Of a DNA stretch of 64,000 bases, positions 34,693 through 44,115 are shown piece by piece. A program made the translations under genes and the position numbers. The DNA is from Collinsella sp. BA40 (GTDB lineage Bacteria > Actinomycetota > Coriobacteriia > Coriobacteriales > Coriobacteriaceae). The DNA is taken from contig NZ_VOWY01000010.1 of assembly GCF_008014645.1 (NCBI RefSeq), positions 1 to 64,000 on the forward strand, in the 5' to 3' direction. Within the stretch, counting starts at the first letter, position 1, and each line of letters begins with the position of its first letter. Below the pieces are notes generated by a model. The model did no database searches, was not told where the DNA came from, and was given only the letters and a program-made list of their open reading frames with translations.

Positions 34693-37155
34693 GTGGCCGA
34701 GCAGATGACCTTGTTGGAAGATGTTTCATCGTGTTGCGATGATTCCCGTATGCAGCTTTCCGATATGGGTGCGAGCAACTCGTGCTTCGCTGCGGTTGTG
34801 GTGGACATTCCTTCGCGCGCGCTTTCCGAGCCGTTTGCTTACGGGGTGCCCGAGCAGCTCGCCTGCGATATCGAGCTCGGCTGTAGCGTTCTCATCCCTT
34901 TTGGGCGCCGCGTCGCGCTCGGCTATGTGATCGATATCGCGCCTGAACTCGACGAGCTCTCGTTTGTCGAGGGCGTGAGCCCCGCGCGCGTGAAGCCCTT
35001 GCGCGCGATCGTCGCCGGTTCGTCCTGTGCATCGTATTTCGCCGAAGCCGCGCTGTGGATGAGCGGGGAGTATGTGGCATCGCTCGCCGAGTGCTTGAGG
35101 CTTTTCCTGCCGCCGGGCGGCACGCCGCGCCTGAAGCGTCGGGCCGACGGTACCTACGAGGTCGAGCCGCCGGCGGTCGCCGAGGCGCGCGAGCGCGTGG
35201 TATCCCTCACCATCGACGGCAACGCCTACGTGCCCCCTGCCAACGCTACGCGCCAACGACAGCTGCTCGCCGCCTTGTCGTGCGGCCCCGTGACCACGCG
35301 CGAGCTCAACCTCCTTTACACCGATCTTTCCGCCGCCATCCGCACGCTCGAGAAGAAGGGCGTGGTGCAGGTCGAGGAGCGCCGCGCCTGGCGCCGCGCC
35401 GATAGCGGGACCTCGCTGTCTTCTGCCTGCGCCGTGCAGCCCCGGCAGCTCACCGCGGGGCAGGTGGAGGCGCTCGACGCCATCGAGCGCGCGCGGCGCG
35501 AACGTGCGGCATCGGTGGTGCTCGTCGACGGCGTTACGGGGTCGGGTAAGACCGAGGTCTACCTGTCCGCCATCGAGCGCGTGCTTGCTGACGGCGGAGA
35601 GGCGTGCGTGCTGGTGCCCGAGATCTCGCTGACCGCCCAAACGGTGGGCAGGTTCCGCTCGCGCTTCGGCGAGTCGGTGGCGGTGTTTCACTCCCGGCTG
35701 TCTGCGGGCGAGCGCCTCGACCAGTGGGATATGGTTCGAACCGGAGCGGCGCGCGTCGTGGTGGGCGCTCGCTCCGCGCTCTTCTGCCCGTTTCGCAACC
35801 TCAAGCTCATCGTGATCGACGAGGAGCACGAACAGTCGTATAAGCAGGGTTCCGCCCCGCGCTACCATGCGCGCGAGGTGGCCGCGCATATCGCGCGGCG
35901 CCTGCGGATTCCCTTGGTGCTGGGGTCGGCCACCCCTTCCGCCGAGGCGCTCGGGCGCTGTGCCGAGGGCTCGTACCTTGGGCAGCGCTGGCAGCGCGTG
36001 GAGATGCCCGAGCGACCCGGCGGCGCGGTGCTGCCCCGCGTCGTCGTGGCCGATCTTCGCCGCGAGTTCGCAGCGGGCAGCCGCTCCATGTTCTCCCAGG
36101 TGCTCTACGACGAGCTCATGGGTGTAGCCGAACGCGGCGAGAAGGCTGTGCTGCTCCATAACAGGCGCGGTTTCGCCCCGTTTCTCATGTGTCGCGAATG
36201 CGGGTGCGTGCCCACGTGCAAGCATTGCTCCACCGCCCTCACCTACCACGAACGCACGCACACGCTCGAATGCCATACGTGCGGCGCAACCTACCACGTA
36301 CGGCCCTATCCCGCCGTGGGCTCCGCCTGCCCCAAGTGCGGCAGCAGGTATCTCGCCAAGATGGGCCTGGGCACGCAGCAGGTCGAGGACGCGTTGCGCG
36401 CCATCATGCCGCCGCATGTGCAGGTCATCCGCATGGATGCCGACTCAACCAAGGCCAAGGATGCACACAAGCAGCTGCTCGAGCAGTTCGACGCCGCCGA
36501 GTGCGCGGTGCTGCTGGGCACGCAGATGATCGCGAAGGGCCTCGACTTCCCCGAGGTAACGCTCGTGGGCGTGGTCAACGCCGACTACGCGCTCAAGATG
36601 CCCGATTTCCGTGCGCAGGAGCGCGCCTACGACCTGCTCGAGCAGGTGGCTGGACGAGCGGGGCGCGGCGAGCGCCCGGGTACGGTGGTCATCCAGACCT
36701 ATCTGCCCGACAACCCGGTCATACGCGCCGTCGCCGGCCACGACCGCTCGTTGTTCACCGCCTACGACCTTGCTCAGCGCGAGGAGGCGAGTTATCCGCC
36801 GTATGTGCGTCTGGCGAACGTCGTGGTATGGGGCAGGGACGAGCGGGCTACGCGGGCATACGCCGAGCGCTTCGCCGCGCTGGTGCGCGAGGCGGTGGCC
36901 GACGTGTCGCTCGCCTTCGTCGACCCTGTTCAGGAGGGCGAGCTCTCCCTGGCCGACCCTGCGCGCTCACCGGTGGTGCTGGGTCCCACGAGCTGTGTGG
37001 TCGAGCGTGCTAAAGATCGCTTCCGGTTCCACTTTATGGTGAAGTGCCCGCTGGGGTACCATGTCTCTAGGGTTTTAGGGGAGTGCCTGCGCGAGCTGGG
37101 CTCCCAGTCCGATATATCCGTGAGCGTCGACGTAGACGCGTATGATCTTATGTAG
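34693..37155 (+). CDS. priA: primosomal protein N' (replication restart helicase PriA)
   Basis: This 820-residue superfamily 2 DNA helicase reloads the replisome at stalled forks. It has the 3'-DNA-binding N-terminal domain (VVDIPSRALSEPFAYGVP), Walker A GVTGSGKTEVYL, the DEEH box (VIDEEHEQSYKQ), eight zinc-binding cysteines (CRECGC...CKHC, then CHTC...CPKC), and the helicase motif QVAGRAGRGERPG. I start it at GTG 34693, preceded by GGAGGGGA; the frame stays open 75 codons further upstream without family similarity. It heads the operon priA-def-fmt-rsmB, a gene order widely seen in bacteria. Confidence 0.94.
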   Translation: MAEQMTLLEDVSSCCDDSRMQLSDMGASNSCFAAVVVDIPSRALSEPFAYGVPEQLACDIELGCSVLIPFGRRVALGYVIDIAPELDELSFVEGVSPARVKPLRAIVAGSSCASYFAEAALWMSGEYVASLAECLRLFLPPGGTPRLKRRADGTYEVEPPAVAEARERVVSLTIDGNAYVPPANATRQRQLLAALSCGPVTTRELNLLYTDLSAAIRTLEKKGVVQVEERRAWRRADSGTSLSSACAVQPRQLTAGQVEALDAIERARRERAASVVLVDGVTGSGKTEVYLSAIERVLADGGEACVLVPEISLTAQTVGRFRSRFGESVAVFHSRLSAGERLDQWDMVRTGAARVVVGARSALFCPFRNLKLIVIDEEHEQSYKQGSAPRYHAREVAAHIARRLRIPLVLGSATPSAEALGRCAEGSYLGQRWQRVEMPERPGGAVLPRVVVADLRREFAAGSRSMFSQVLYDELMGVAERGEKAVLLHNRRGFAPFLMCRECGCVPTCKHCSTALTYHERTHTLECHTCGATYHVRPYPAVGSACPKCGSRYLAKMGLGTQQVEDALRAIMPPHVQVIRMDADSTKAKDAHKQLLEQFDAAECAVLLGTQMIAKGLDFPEVTLVGVVNADYALKMPDFRAQERAYDLLEQVAGRAGRGERPGTVVIQTYLPDNPVIRAVAGHDRSLFTAYDLAQREEASYPPYVRLANVVVWGRDERATRAYAERFAALVREAVADVSLAFVDPVQEGELSLADPARSPVVLGPTSCVVERAKDRFRFHFMVKCPLGYHVSRVLGECLRELGSQSDISVSVDVDAYDLM

Positions 37156-37166
37156 GAGGACCAACT

Positions 37167-37703
37167 ATGGAGTGCAACGGCATCGTGCTGTCTCCCGATC
37201 CGCGCCTGCGCCAGGAGTGCGCGCAGATCGAGGAGATCACGCCCGAGATCGAGCAGCTCGTCGAGCGCATGAAGCGCGATATGTTCGAGAACGGGGGTTG
37301 CGGCCTGGCTGCGCCGCAGGTGGGCGAGCTCATCCAGCTGGCCATCGTGGATACCGAGTACACGTCTGCCAAGGACTATGATCCCTACGTCCTTATCAAC
37401 CCCGTGATCGTCGAGCAGTCCGATACGCTCGCGCCTTATACGGAAGGGTGTCTTTCCATCCCCGGCATCAACTGCGAGATCAACCGTCCGGACCATGTGG
37501 TCGTGGAGGCATACGATCTGGACGGCAACCTCATGCGCTACGAGGCGGCAGGCGACCTGTTCTGCGTATGCCTGCAGCACGAGATCGACCATCTGCATGG
37601 CAAGACCATGTTCGAGCGCCTGCTTCCCGGCGAACGCATGCGCGCCATGCGCGCCTATCAGGACGCCCTCGCGCGCGGAGCCAAGCCCGGCGAAACCGAG
37701 TAG
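37167..37703 (+). CDS. def: peptide deformylase
   Basis: This 178-residue metalloenzyme removes the formyl group from nascent proteins. The three family motifs are intact: GCGLAAPQVG, EGCLSIPG (metal-binding Cys) and QHEIDHLHG (two metal-binding His and the catalytic Glu). It starts 11 bases after priA behind AGGAGG. Its neighbour fmt adds the formyl group that it removes, so the pair is functionally linked. Confidence 0.96.
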   Translation: MECNGIVLSPDPRLRQECAQIEEITPEIEQLVERMKRDMFENGGCGLAAPQVGELIQLAIVDTEYTSAKDYDPYVLINPVIVEQSDTLAPYTEGCLSIPGINCEINRPDHVVVEAYDLDGNLMRYEAAGDLFCVCLQHEIDHLHGKTMFERLLPGERMRAMRAYQDALARGAKPGETE

Positions 37704-37806
37704 CCTGCGTTTCGCGGGCGACCGCGTCCGCGTGCAACCGATGGCTCGGAGGCCTCGTTCGGCCTTCGAGCCTTTGTTTTGTCTTCGAGTGGAAGGAAGT
37801 GCGATC

Positions 37807-38727
37807 ATGCGCGTTGTGTTTATGGGAACCCCCTCGTTTGCCGTGCCGTCGCTTCGGGCGCTTGCCGCCGCCTACGACGTCGCCCTCGTCATCACCCGCC
37901 CCGACGCCGTGCGTTCGCGCGGCAAGGTGCTCGAGCCCTCGCCTGTGAAAGCGGCTGCGATCGAGCTCGGGCTTCCTGTGCTCGAGGCGTCCCGGATGAC
38001 CGACGAGGTGCTCGAGGCGCTGCGCGACGCTCGGGCCGATGTCTTCTGCGTTGCCGCCTACGGCTGCATCCTGCCCGACGAGGTGCTCACGATGGCGCCC
38101 GGCGGCTGCGTGAACGTGCATGCCTCGTTGCTGCCGCGTTGGCGCGGCGCCGCCCCCATCCAGCGCTGCATCCTCGAGGGCGATGAGGAGACCGGCGTAT
38201 CCATCATGCGCATCGGCCACGGCGTCGATACCGGCGATTACTGCGCGCAGGCCTCATGCGCCGTTGCGGGCAAGACCGCCGATGAGCTTACGGCCGAGCT
38301 CGCGCGGCTCGGCGGCGAGCTGTTGGTGGAGGTGCTGCCGTCCGTGGTCGACGGAAGCGTCGCATGGACGGTTCAGGACGAGGGTCTCGTCACGCATGCC
38401 GCCAAGATCTCCAAGTCCGAGATGAAGCTCGATCCTGCGTCGAGCGTCGAGGCCAATGTCCGTCGCGTCTTCGCCTCCTCCGATGCGGCTCCCGCCCGCT
38501 GCGCCGTTGCGGGCAAGGCGTTGCGCGTGCTGGGCGTTGCAGCGAGCGATGCCTGTGAGGCGGCTCCCGGCAGCTTCCGGGTTGCGGGCAAGCGCGTGTT
38601 CCTGGGTTGCGTCGATGGCTCCTTTGAGCTGCTGGAGATCAAACCCGACGGCAAGCGCGCCATGTCCGCCTCCGCGTGGGCTGCCGGCCTCCGCGAGCCG
38701 CAGGGCAGCTGGGAGCTTCTGGCGTAA
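37807..38727 (+). CDS. fmt: methionyl-tRNA formyltransferase
   Basis: This 306-residue enzyme formylates initiator Met-tRNA with 10-formyl-tetrahydrofolate. It begins MRVVFMGTPSFAVPSL and carries the catalytic segment NVHASLLPRWRGAAPIQRCI (family SLLPxxRG), with GHGVDTGDYCAQ further on and the C-terminal tRNA-binding beta-barrel. I chose ATG 37807, behind GGAAGGAAG, over upstream in-frame starts inside def. Its stop TAA shares a base with the ATG of rsmB. Confidence 0.95.
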   Translation: MRVVFMGTPSFAVPSLRALAAAYDVALVITRPDAVRSRGKVLEPSPVKAAAIELGLPVLEASRMTDEVLEALRDARADVFCVAAYGCILPDEVLTMAPGGCVNVHASLLPRWRGAAPIQRCILEGDEETGVSIMRIGHGVDTGDYCAQASCAVAGKTADELTAELARLGGELLVEVLPSVVDGSVAWTVQDEGLVTHAAKISKSEMKLDPASSVEANVRRVFASSDAAPARCAVAGKALRVLGVAASDACEAAPGSFRVAGKRVFLGCVDGSFELLEIKPDGKRAMSASAWAAGLREPQGSWELLA

Positions 38728-40163
38728 TGGGTGCGCACGTGGATTCGAATCGCCGCGCGTCTTCGCGCGAGCATGCCGCGGCGCCCGCTCGCCGCGTGGC
38801 CCTGGAGGTTTTGGTCGAGACGGAGCGGCGCGGGGCCTATACGCGCGAGGTCCTAAAATCGTCTACCGCCTACCGGCAGCTCGACTCCCGTGACCAGGCG
38901 TTTGCGCAGCGCCTCGCACTGGGCGTTACCGCTACGGTCGGGTGCCTGGACGACCTGCTCAACCAGTTCCTATCCAAGCCGGGCAAGGTGTCGCCCCGCG
39001 TTCGCATGGCGTTGCGTATCGCCATTTTCGAGCTGTTGTATCTGGCTACACCGTCCGAGGTGGCGGTGAGCCAGGGTGTCGAGCTCGTGCGCTCGCAGGC
39101 TTCGGCGGCGGCCCCGCTCGCCAACGCGGTGCTGCGTCGCGTGGCCGAAGGCGCTGCGGGATTCTTGGTAGCCGATGATGCCGCCCCCGAGCACCGAGCG
39201 GTCGTGCGCGCCGCCCGCCGTTCGGGCCTTCCGGTGTGGCTTGTACGCGAGCTCATGGCATCGCTCGATGGCGGCTGCTTCGAGGCGCTCGTCGGTTCCC
39301 AGCTCGAACCTGCACCGGTGGCGTTTCATCTGCATCCCGCATGCGATGCGGAGTCCCTGGTAGTCGATTCCCCTTCGCCCTTTCCCGGCTGCGTCGTTCC
39401 TGCGCACCCCGGCGCGCTGCTACGTTCGGGCTTACTCGATACCGCGCATGCGGTTGCCTCCGATGAGCACGCGCAGCTCGTGGCCACTATGGTGACGCAG
39501 GAGGGTTCATGCTTGGAGATCGGAGCCGGCCGAGGAACGAAGTCGTTCGTCATATTCGCGCAGGCTCGCCGTGCGGGAATCGAGGGGCGCCGTCATGTGG
39601 CCGTAGACCTTTTCGAGCAGAAGTGCGCGCAGAACCTCGAGCGCTTGCATGCGGCGGGCTTCAACGATGTTCGGGCGTTCGCGGGCGATGCGACCGATCT
39701 GAGCAGCGTGCTGGAGCCGCTCGACCAGGGTGGAGCTCCCGCGCTGTTCGACGTCGTTTTGCTCGACGCGCCGTGTTCGGGCACCGGTACCATGCGCCGG
39801 CACCCCGAGATTCCCTGGCGTCTGAACCGTTCCGACTGCCAGCGCGATCTTCCAGCGCTTCAGCTATCGCTTCTCGTCGCCGCGTCCGCGCGCGTCGCGC
39901 CGGGCGGCTCGCTGCTCTATGCGACGTGCTCCGTGCTCGCCGCCGAGAACGAGGGCGTGGTCGACGCGTTTCTCGCGTCCGAGGCCGGCAGCGGCTTCCA
40001 GCTCGTCCCCGTTACCGAGGCGCCGCTGTTCCAGCTCGAGGCCTACCAGGGCGCGCGCGAGCTTGCAGCCGGCGCGATGACGGCACGCGGCATGCTGCGG
40101 ACTTCGCCCGCGCGTTCTGCCGCAGACGGTCATTTCTGCGCCCGACTCGTGCGGCTTTCGTAA
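38727..40163 (+). CDS. rsmB: 16S rRNA m5C methyltransferase (RsmB/Sun family)
   Basis: This 478-residue protein methylates a cytosine in 16S rRNA using SAM. The N-terminal part (about residues 20-160) is a NusB-like RNA-binding domain (RRVALEVLVETERRG...RDQAFAQRLALGV). The C-terminal Rossmann domain has the SAM motif LEIGAGRGTKS, the motif IV LLDAPCSGTGTMRRHPEIPW and the catalytic-cysteine motif LLYATCSVLAAENE. The ATG at 38727 overlaps the fmt stop by one base, so no ribosome site of its own is needed. It ends the priA operon, which closes with a strong terminator. Confidence 0.92.
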   Translation: MGAHVDSNRRASSREHAAAPARRVALEVLVETERRGAYTREVLKSSTAYRQLDSRDQAFAQRLALGVTATVGCLDDLLNQFLSKPGKVSPRVRMALRIAIFELLYLATPSEVAVSQGVELVRSQASAAAPLANAVLRRVAEGAAGFLVADDAAPEHRAVVRAARRSGLPVWLVRELMASLDGGCFEALVGSQLEPAPVAFHLHPACDAESLVVDSPSPFPGCVVPAHPGALLRSGLLDTAHAVASDEHAQLVATMVTQEGSCLEIGAGRGTKSFVIFAQARRAGIEGRRHVAVDLFEQKCAQNLERLHAAGFNDVRAFAGDATDLSSVLEPLDQGGAPALFDVVLLDAPCSGTGTMRRHPEIPWRLNRSDCQRDLPALQLSLLVAASARVAPGGSLLYATCSVLAAENEGVVDAFLASEAGSGFQLVPVTEAPLFQLEAYQGARELAAGAMTARGMLRTSPARSAADGHFCARLVRLS

Positions 40164-40197
40164 GCGCCCGAATCAACGAGTCCCCATCGATACCATG

Positions 40198-40236
40198 ACG
40201 CCCTTCCGTTCGCACTTGCGAGCGGGAGGGCGTTTT
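40198..40236 (+). terminator. intrinsic terminator of the priA-def-fmt-rsmB operon
   Basis: A 16-bp stem (40198-40213 with 40218-40233) containing two G-T wobbles that pair only in the plus-strand RNA closes an ACTT loop and is followed by TTT. Confidence 0.85.
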
Positions 40237-40264
40237 CGTGCGCGGTTTTGTTCTCGTGCGGCTG

Positions 40265-40525
40265 CTAGGCGTCCTGGTGGGGGCAGTCGGCGCACGAGCA
40301 TCCGCCCTCGGAGGCGGGGGCCGAGGTGGCGGCGGTGCTGGAGCCGCCGCTGCGCATGTCGGTGTTGTAGAAGCCGCTGCCCTCGAACTTGATGCCGCTG
40401 GCGCTGAAAACCTTGTCGGCGGGATTGCCGCAGCAGGGGCAGGTGATCGCAGGATGTTCGGTCATGCCGTGCTCTACCTCGAATACGGTGCCGCACGACG
40501 TGCAGCGATAATCGTAGCGTGCCAT
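40265..40525 (-). CDS. FmdB-type zinc-ribbon protein
   Basis: This 86-residue protein has the small FmdB/CxxC-CxxC zinc-ribbon domain: YDYRCTSCGTVFEV, then ITCPCCGNPADKVFSA. A flexible tail ends in a second cysteine group (GGCSCADCPHQDA). The function of this widespread family is not settled. It lies downstream of the GH13-GH77 gene on the same strand with 99 bases and a hairpin between them, so co-transcription is possible but not required. The last four cysteines and histidine may form an extra metal site. Confidence 0.88.
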   Translation of the reverse strand: MARYDYRCTSCGTVFEVEHGMTEHPAITCPCCGNPADKVFSASGIKFEGSGFYNTDMRSGGSSTAATSAPASEGGCSCADCPHQDA

Positions 40526-40552
40526 GGTCGATGCCTTTCTATAAGCAAGATT

Positions 40553-40585
40553 TCGCCCGCCATGGGATGGATCCCCGGCGGGCGA
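40553..40585 (-). terminator. two-tier hairpin between the GH13-GH77 gene and the zinc-ribbon gene
   Basis: An outer 9-bp stem TCGCCCGCC/GGCGGGCGA (40553-40561, 40577-40585) encloses an inner GGGAT/ATCCC stem. On the minus strand only AAATCTT follows, so it may be a weak terminator or an mRNA processing structure. Confidence 0.5.
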
Positions 40586-40624
40586 TGCGTTGTACGTGTA
40601 GTACTTTACCCGAAGTTAGGCGTT

Positions 40625-43600
40625 CTAGTGCTCCGATGTGCTGGAAGCATCATGAAAGCGCCCCGCCTCGTGCAAGAGGTTGGCCACTGATCGCTCGGCG
40701 GCTGCCAGCTTTTCCTCGTCCGCCTGCCAGTTCCAGTTTCCCTCGGCGATACCCGGCTTGTTCATGCGGGCGTCGTCTCCCAGGAGCATGGCGTCTTGCA
40801 GCTGCATCATGACCACGCGGGCGTTGCTGCCCATGCAGCGTGCGAGTATCTCTCCCGAGAGGTAGCGGGCGCTGGCGTCGTCGTTGTCGGAGCAGAAGGC
40901 GCGGCCCACGAAGCCCGCGAGGGTCGAGGTGTCGTGCGTCGAGGTGTACAGCACCTTGTCGTTGTGGGGGCTTATCTGGTGACGGATGTCGTAGTCTGCG
41001 AACTCCAGCACGTCCATGCCCGGGAAGCCGCAGCTCGCCACCAGCGCGCGAACGGCGGGCGTGAGCAGGCCCAGGTCCTCGGCGATGAACGGCAGGGGGC
41101 CGAACTCGCGATAGGCGCGCTCGAAGAACTCGATGCCGGGGCCGGGCAGCCAGCGTCCCTCGGCGCCGGAGCAGCCCGCGGGGATGCCGAAGTAGTTCTG
41201 GAAGCCCAGGAAGTGGTCGAGGCGCACGTAGTCGTAGAGCTTGAACGAACGGCGCAGGCGCGCCATCCACCATACGTAGCCGTCTTGCTTCATGCTCTCC
41301 CAGCGATAGGTCGGGTTGCCCCACACCTGGCCCGTTGCCGAGAACCTGTCCGGTGGAACGCCGGCGATCTCGTAGGGCTTGCCGTCCTTGCCAAGTGAGA
41401 ACATGCCCGGTTCCGACCAGGCATCGGCCGAATCATCCGACACATACATGGGGATATCGCCGATGACGAGGATGCCGCGCTCGTGAGCGTAATCGAGCAT
41501 CTCTCGCCACTCCTGGTCGAAGCGGAACTGCGCGTACGCGTGGAACTCCGCGGTTTCTGCAAAGCGCTCGTCGGACAACATGCCGATGGAGTAGCGCTGC
41601 TGTTCGGCGGGCCAGCAGTGGCGCGATGCGCCCTGGTGCGACTCCTTGAGCGTCATATAAGCGCAGTAGGAGTCGAGCCACTGCTCGTTTTCGCGCGCGA
41701 AACGAAGGTATTCAGGGCTGGTGAGGCCGCCTGCCTTCTTGAATGCGGCGAACGACTGGCGCAGCTCGCTATCGCTTTCGGCCAGCAGGTTGGTGTTGCC
41801 TGCGAACGCGGAGGGGCCCGCATAGGGGGAGCCATACGAATCGGTGGGGTTGACGGGCAGTACCTGCCAGTAGCGCATGCCCATGGCCGCGAGGTGGTCG
41901 ATGAAGCGCTTGGCCGGCTCGCCGAGCGTGCCGGCTTCTCCGCGCTTGTTGGGAATCGAGGTGATGTGGGCGATCACGCCGGCGCCGTGTTCGAGGGGCT
42001 TCTGCAGACGCGAACGCCTGTGGCCGTAGATGACCGAGGATCCCATGGGCCACAGCTTCAACTCGGCGCAGCCGTCGGCTTCGCGAACGAGGTCGTCGCC
42101 GTTCAACAGGTCCACGGCTGTATCGTTTTCGATGGGGACGCGTACGACGCGCGTGTTGGACAGGCTTCGGTTGATGAGGACGCTCGCGATCTGGCCGTCG
42201 GCGCTGCGGCGCTTGATACACAAGACGTCATCGTTTAAGGCGCTTGCTTGCAGCGTGCCATCGATGAGGAACGGCAGCGCGCGGCGCAGGCCCGATGCGT
42301 TGCGGATCATGGTGAGCATGTCGCGGTCATGGATGTCGGGGTCTTCGGGAAGCGTGCGGCGGTTGCCGGGGTCGGACAGGCCCTCCAGGCAGAACTCGTC
42401 GCCGTAATAGATCGAGGGAACGCCGGGCAGCGTCATCTGCAGCAACGTCGCCAGCCAGAAACGGCCTTTCGCACGGCCGATGGAGTTCTCGTCCAGGCGG
42501 AAGCGCCCGCGTTCGTATTCAGGGAGCTGCGATTCGTCCGGACCGTCGCCCAGGACCGAGGCGATGCGCGGCTTATCGTGGCTGCCGAGCAGGTTGAGCG
42601 CGCAGCGCAGGGCTTCGGGCGGATAGTTCTCGCGCAGGGTCTCGATATGCTCGGCAGCCTGGTAGGCCGTCTCGCCGCCCAGAAGGAAGCCGAGCACCAT
42701 GTCGCGGAAGGGGTAGTTCATGGCCGAATCGAGCTCGTCGCCCTGCAGATAGGCGCGCAGCTTACTGTAACTGATCTTATTCGAGGCGTCCTCCCAGACT
42801 TCGCCCAAGAGCAGGCCGTCGGGGCATTCTTCGAGCAGCGCTGTCTTGATGTTGCGGATGAGATCGTCGGTCAGCTCGTCTGCAACATCAAGACGCCAGC
42901 CCCGAGCGCCGGCGCGCAGCCATGTGCGAATCACGCCGTTTTCACCCAGTATGAGGTCTTGTACCAGCGGGCTTTCTTCGTTGAGCGACGGCATGTTGCC
43001 GATGCCCCACCAGGCGTCGTACGATCCGTCCTCGTGGAAATGGAAGGCGTCGTGCCAGGGCGAGTCCTCGTTCTCCCAGGCGCCCTCGGTTGGATAGTTG
43101 CCAAATCGGTTGAAGTATAGCGAATCGTCGCCGGTGTGGTTGAACACGCCGTCGAGGATGATGCTGATTCCGTGCTCGCGCGCATCGGCTGCTAGACGCT
43201 CGAAATCCTCTTTCGTGCCCAACATGGGGTCGATGGTGAGGTAGTCGCCCGTGTCGTAGCGATGGTTGCTGGCGGCCTTGAAGATTGGGTTGAGGTAGAT
43301 CGCCGTGATGCCCATCTCCTGGAGGCGCGGCAGGTCCTCGCGGATGCCCTCGAGCGAGCCGCCGTAGAAGTCCCAGGTGCGGATCGAGCCGTCGGAAGCT
43401 CGGTCGTAGACGGGCGGGGTGTTCCAGTCCCACACGATGCGCTTGCCAGGACCCTTGCGAGGCACGTCGACCTCGGCGGTAGCGCGCTCGCGCCAGGCGG
43501 CGTCACGGCGGTAGCGATCGGGAAAAATCTGATATACCATGCCTCGCTCGTACCAGGTGGGGCGGGTTGCACGGTGCTTATAGACGGTGATCTGGAACGA

Positions 43601-43939
43601 GGGCGCATCCGCATAGCCATATACCGTGCCCTCGCCGCCTGTAGCGCTCTCGGGTGCGCCCAGGTAGAGCCGGGTGCCGTCGGGCGCATCGATGATGAAG
43701 CGATACCATACCAGGACGGGATCGGGGCAGGGTAGGGACACCGTATAGCGGCCGCCGCCTCTGTGCTCGAGGGGGAGCAGGGTCTCGCCCTCGCCGTCGA
43801 TCCAGGTTCGCAGGGTGATGGACGTTCGCGAGGCATCGCAGTCGATTGCCTGGACGGCGAGCTCCACCGTGGTTCCGGCCACGACCGCGCCGTAGGGTGT
43901 GCGGCAGGTCGCAAGGCGGCTGTTGTGAATGAAGTTCAT
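40625..43939 (-). CDS. fused GH13 alpha-amylase/neopullulanase-like and GH77 4-alpha-glucanotransferase
   Basis: This 1104-residue protein joins two starch/glycogen enzymes. Residues 1-120 resemble the N-domain of neopullulanase-type enzymes. A GH13 barrel spans about 130-560, with catalytic residues visible in GWRLDVADE (Asp near 349), LLLGEVWED (Glu near 380) and LGSHDKPR (Asp near 456). After a beta domain, a GH77 (MalQ) module runs from about residue 645 (EHGAGVIAHITSIP) to the end, with YVRLDHFLG, FIAEDLGLLTP and TSTHDTSTLAG holding its three catalytic acids. Both halves appear active. The fusion would hydrolyse alpha-1,4 (perhaps alpha-1,6) links and recycle the oligosaccharides by transglycosylation. 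No signal peptide is present, so it acts on internal glycogen or imported maltodextrins. The ATG has AGGAGG ten bases upstream. Confidence 0.93.
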   Translation of the reverse strand: MNFIHNSRLATCRTPYGAVVAGTTVELAVQAIDCDASRTSITLRTWIDGEGETLLPLEHRGGGRYTVSLPCPDPVLVWYRFIIDAPDGTRLYLGAPESATGGEGTVYGYADAPSFQITVYKHRATRPTWYERGMVYQIFPDRYRRDAAWRERATAEVDVPRKGPGKRIVWDWNTPPVYDRASDGSIRTWDFYGGSLEGIREDLPRLQEMGITAIYLNPIFKAASNHRYDTGDYLTIDPMLGTKEDFERLAADAREHGISIILDGVFNHTGDDSLYFNRFGNYPTEGAWENEDSPWHDAFHFHEDGSYDAWWGIGNMPSLNEESPLVQDLILGENGVIRTWLRAGARGWRLDVADELTDDLIRNIKTALLEECPDGLLLGEVWEDASNKISYSKLRAYLQGDELDSAMNYPFRDMVLGFLLGGETAYQAAEHIETLRENYPPEALRCALNLLGSHDKPRIASVLGDGPDESQLPEYERGRFRLDENSIGRAKGRFWLATLLQMTLPGVPSIYYGDEFCLEGLSDPGNRRTLPEDPDIHDRDMLTMIRNASGLRRALPFLIDGTLQASALNDDVLCIKRRSADGQIASVLINRSLSNTRVVRVPIENDTAVDLLNGDDLVREADGCAELKLWPMGSSVIYGHRRSRLQKPLEHGAGVIAHITSIPNKRGEAGTLGEPAKRFIDHLAAMGMRYWQVLPVNPTDSYGSPYAGPSAFAGNTNLLAESDSELRQSFAAFKKAGGLTSPEYLRFARENEQWLDSYCAYMTLKESHQGASRHCWPAEQQRYSIGMLSDERFAETAEFHAYAQFRFDQEWREMLDYAHERGILVIGDIPMYVSDDSADAWSEPGMFSLGKDGKPYEIAGVPPDRFSATGQVWGNPTYRWESMKQDGYVWWMARLRRSFKLYDYVRLDHFLGFQNYFGIPAGCSGAEGRWLPGPGIEFFERAYREFGPLPFIAEDLGLLTPAVRALVASCGFPGMDVLEFADYDIRHQISPHNDKVLYTSTHDTSTLAGFVGRAFCSDNDDASARYLSGEILARCMGSNARVVMMQLQDAMLLGDDARMNKPGIAEGNWNWQADEEKLAAAERSVANLLHEAGRFHDASSTSEH

Positions 43940-44009
43940 GATTGTTGATCCTCCTACATTCGCGCGCTCGGGCGCTGCGCGAAAGGGGGCGCTTGCAGGT
44001 AACTATCCA

Positions 44010-44040
44010 ATTATAGACAATTCGGCGGTTTACCTAGGTA
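44010..44040 (-). promoter_or_regulatory. candidate promoter and palindromic operator of the GH13-GH77 gene
   Basis: A perfect minus-strand TATAAT (44015-44010) lies about 75 bases upstream of the ATG. The expected -35 position falls inside the perfect palindrome TACCTAGGTA (44031-44040). A regulator binding there would occlude the promoter, so the gene may have separate control from glgA upstream. Confidence 0.5.
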
Positions 44041-44052
44041 CAGCGCAAGGGT

Positions 44053-44089
44053 ATGCCCCCGAACTCAGGCATGCTGGATCCGGGGGCAT
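44053..44089 (-). terminator. hairpin after glgA
   Basis: ATGCCCCCG (44053-44061) pairs with CGGGGGCAT (44081-44089) 27 bases past the glgA stop. No T-run follows on the minus strand, so it may be a partial terminator or mRNA 3'-end structure. Confidence 0.5.
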
Positions 44090-44115
44090 CGATGCTCGAT
44101 GGTTAAGGGTGCGGC

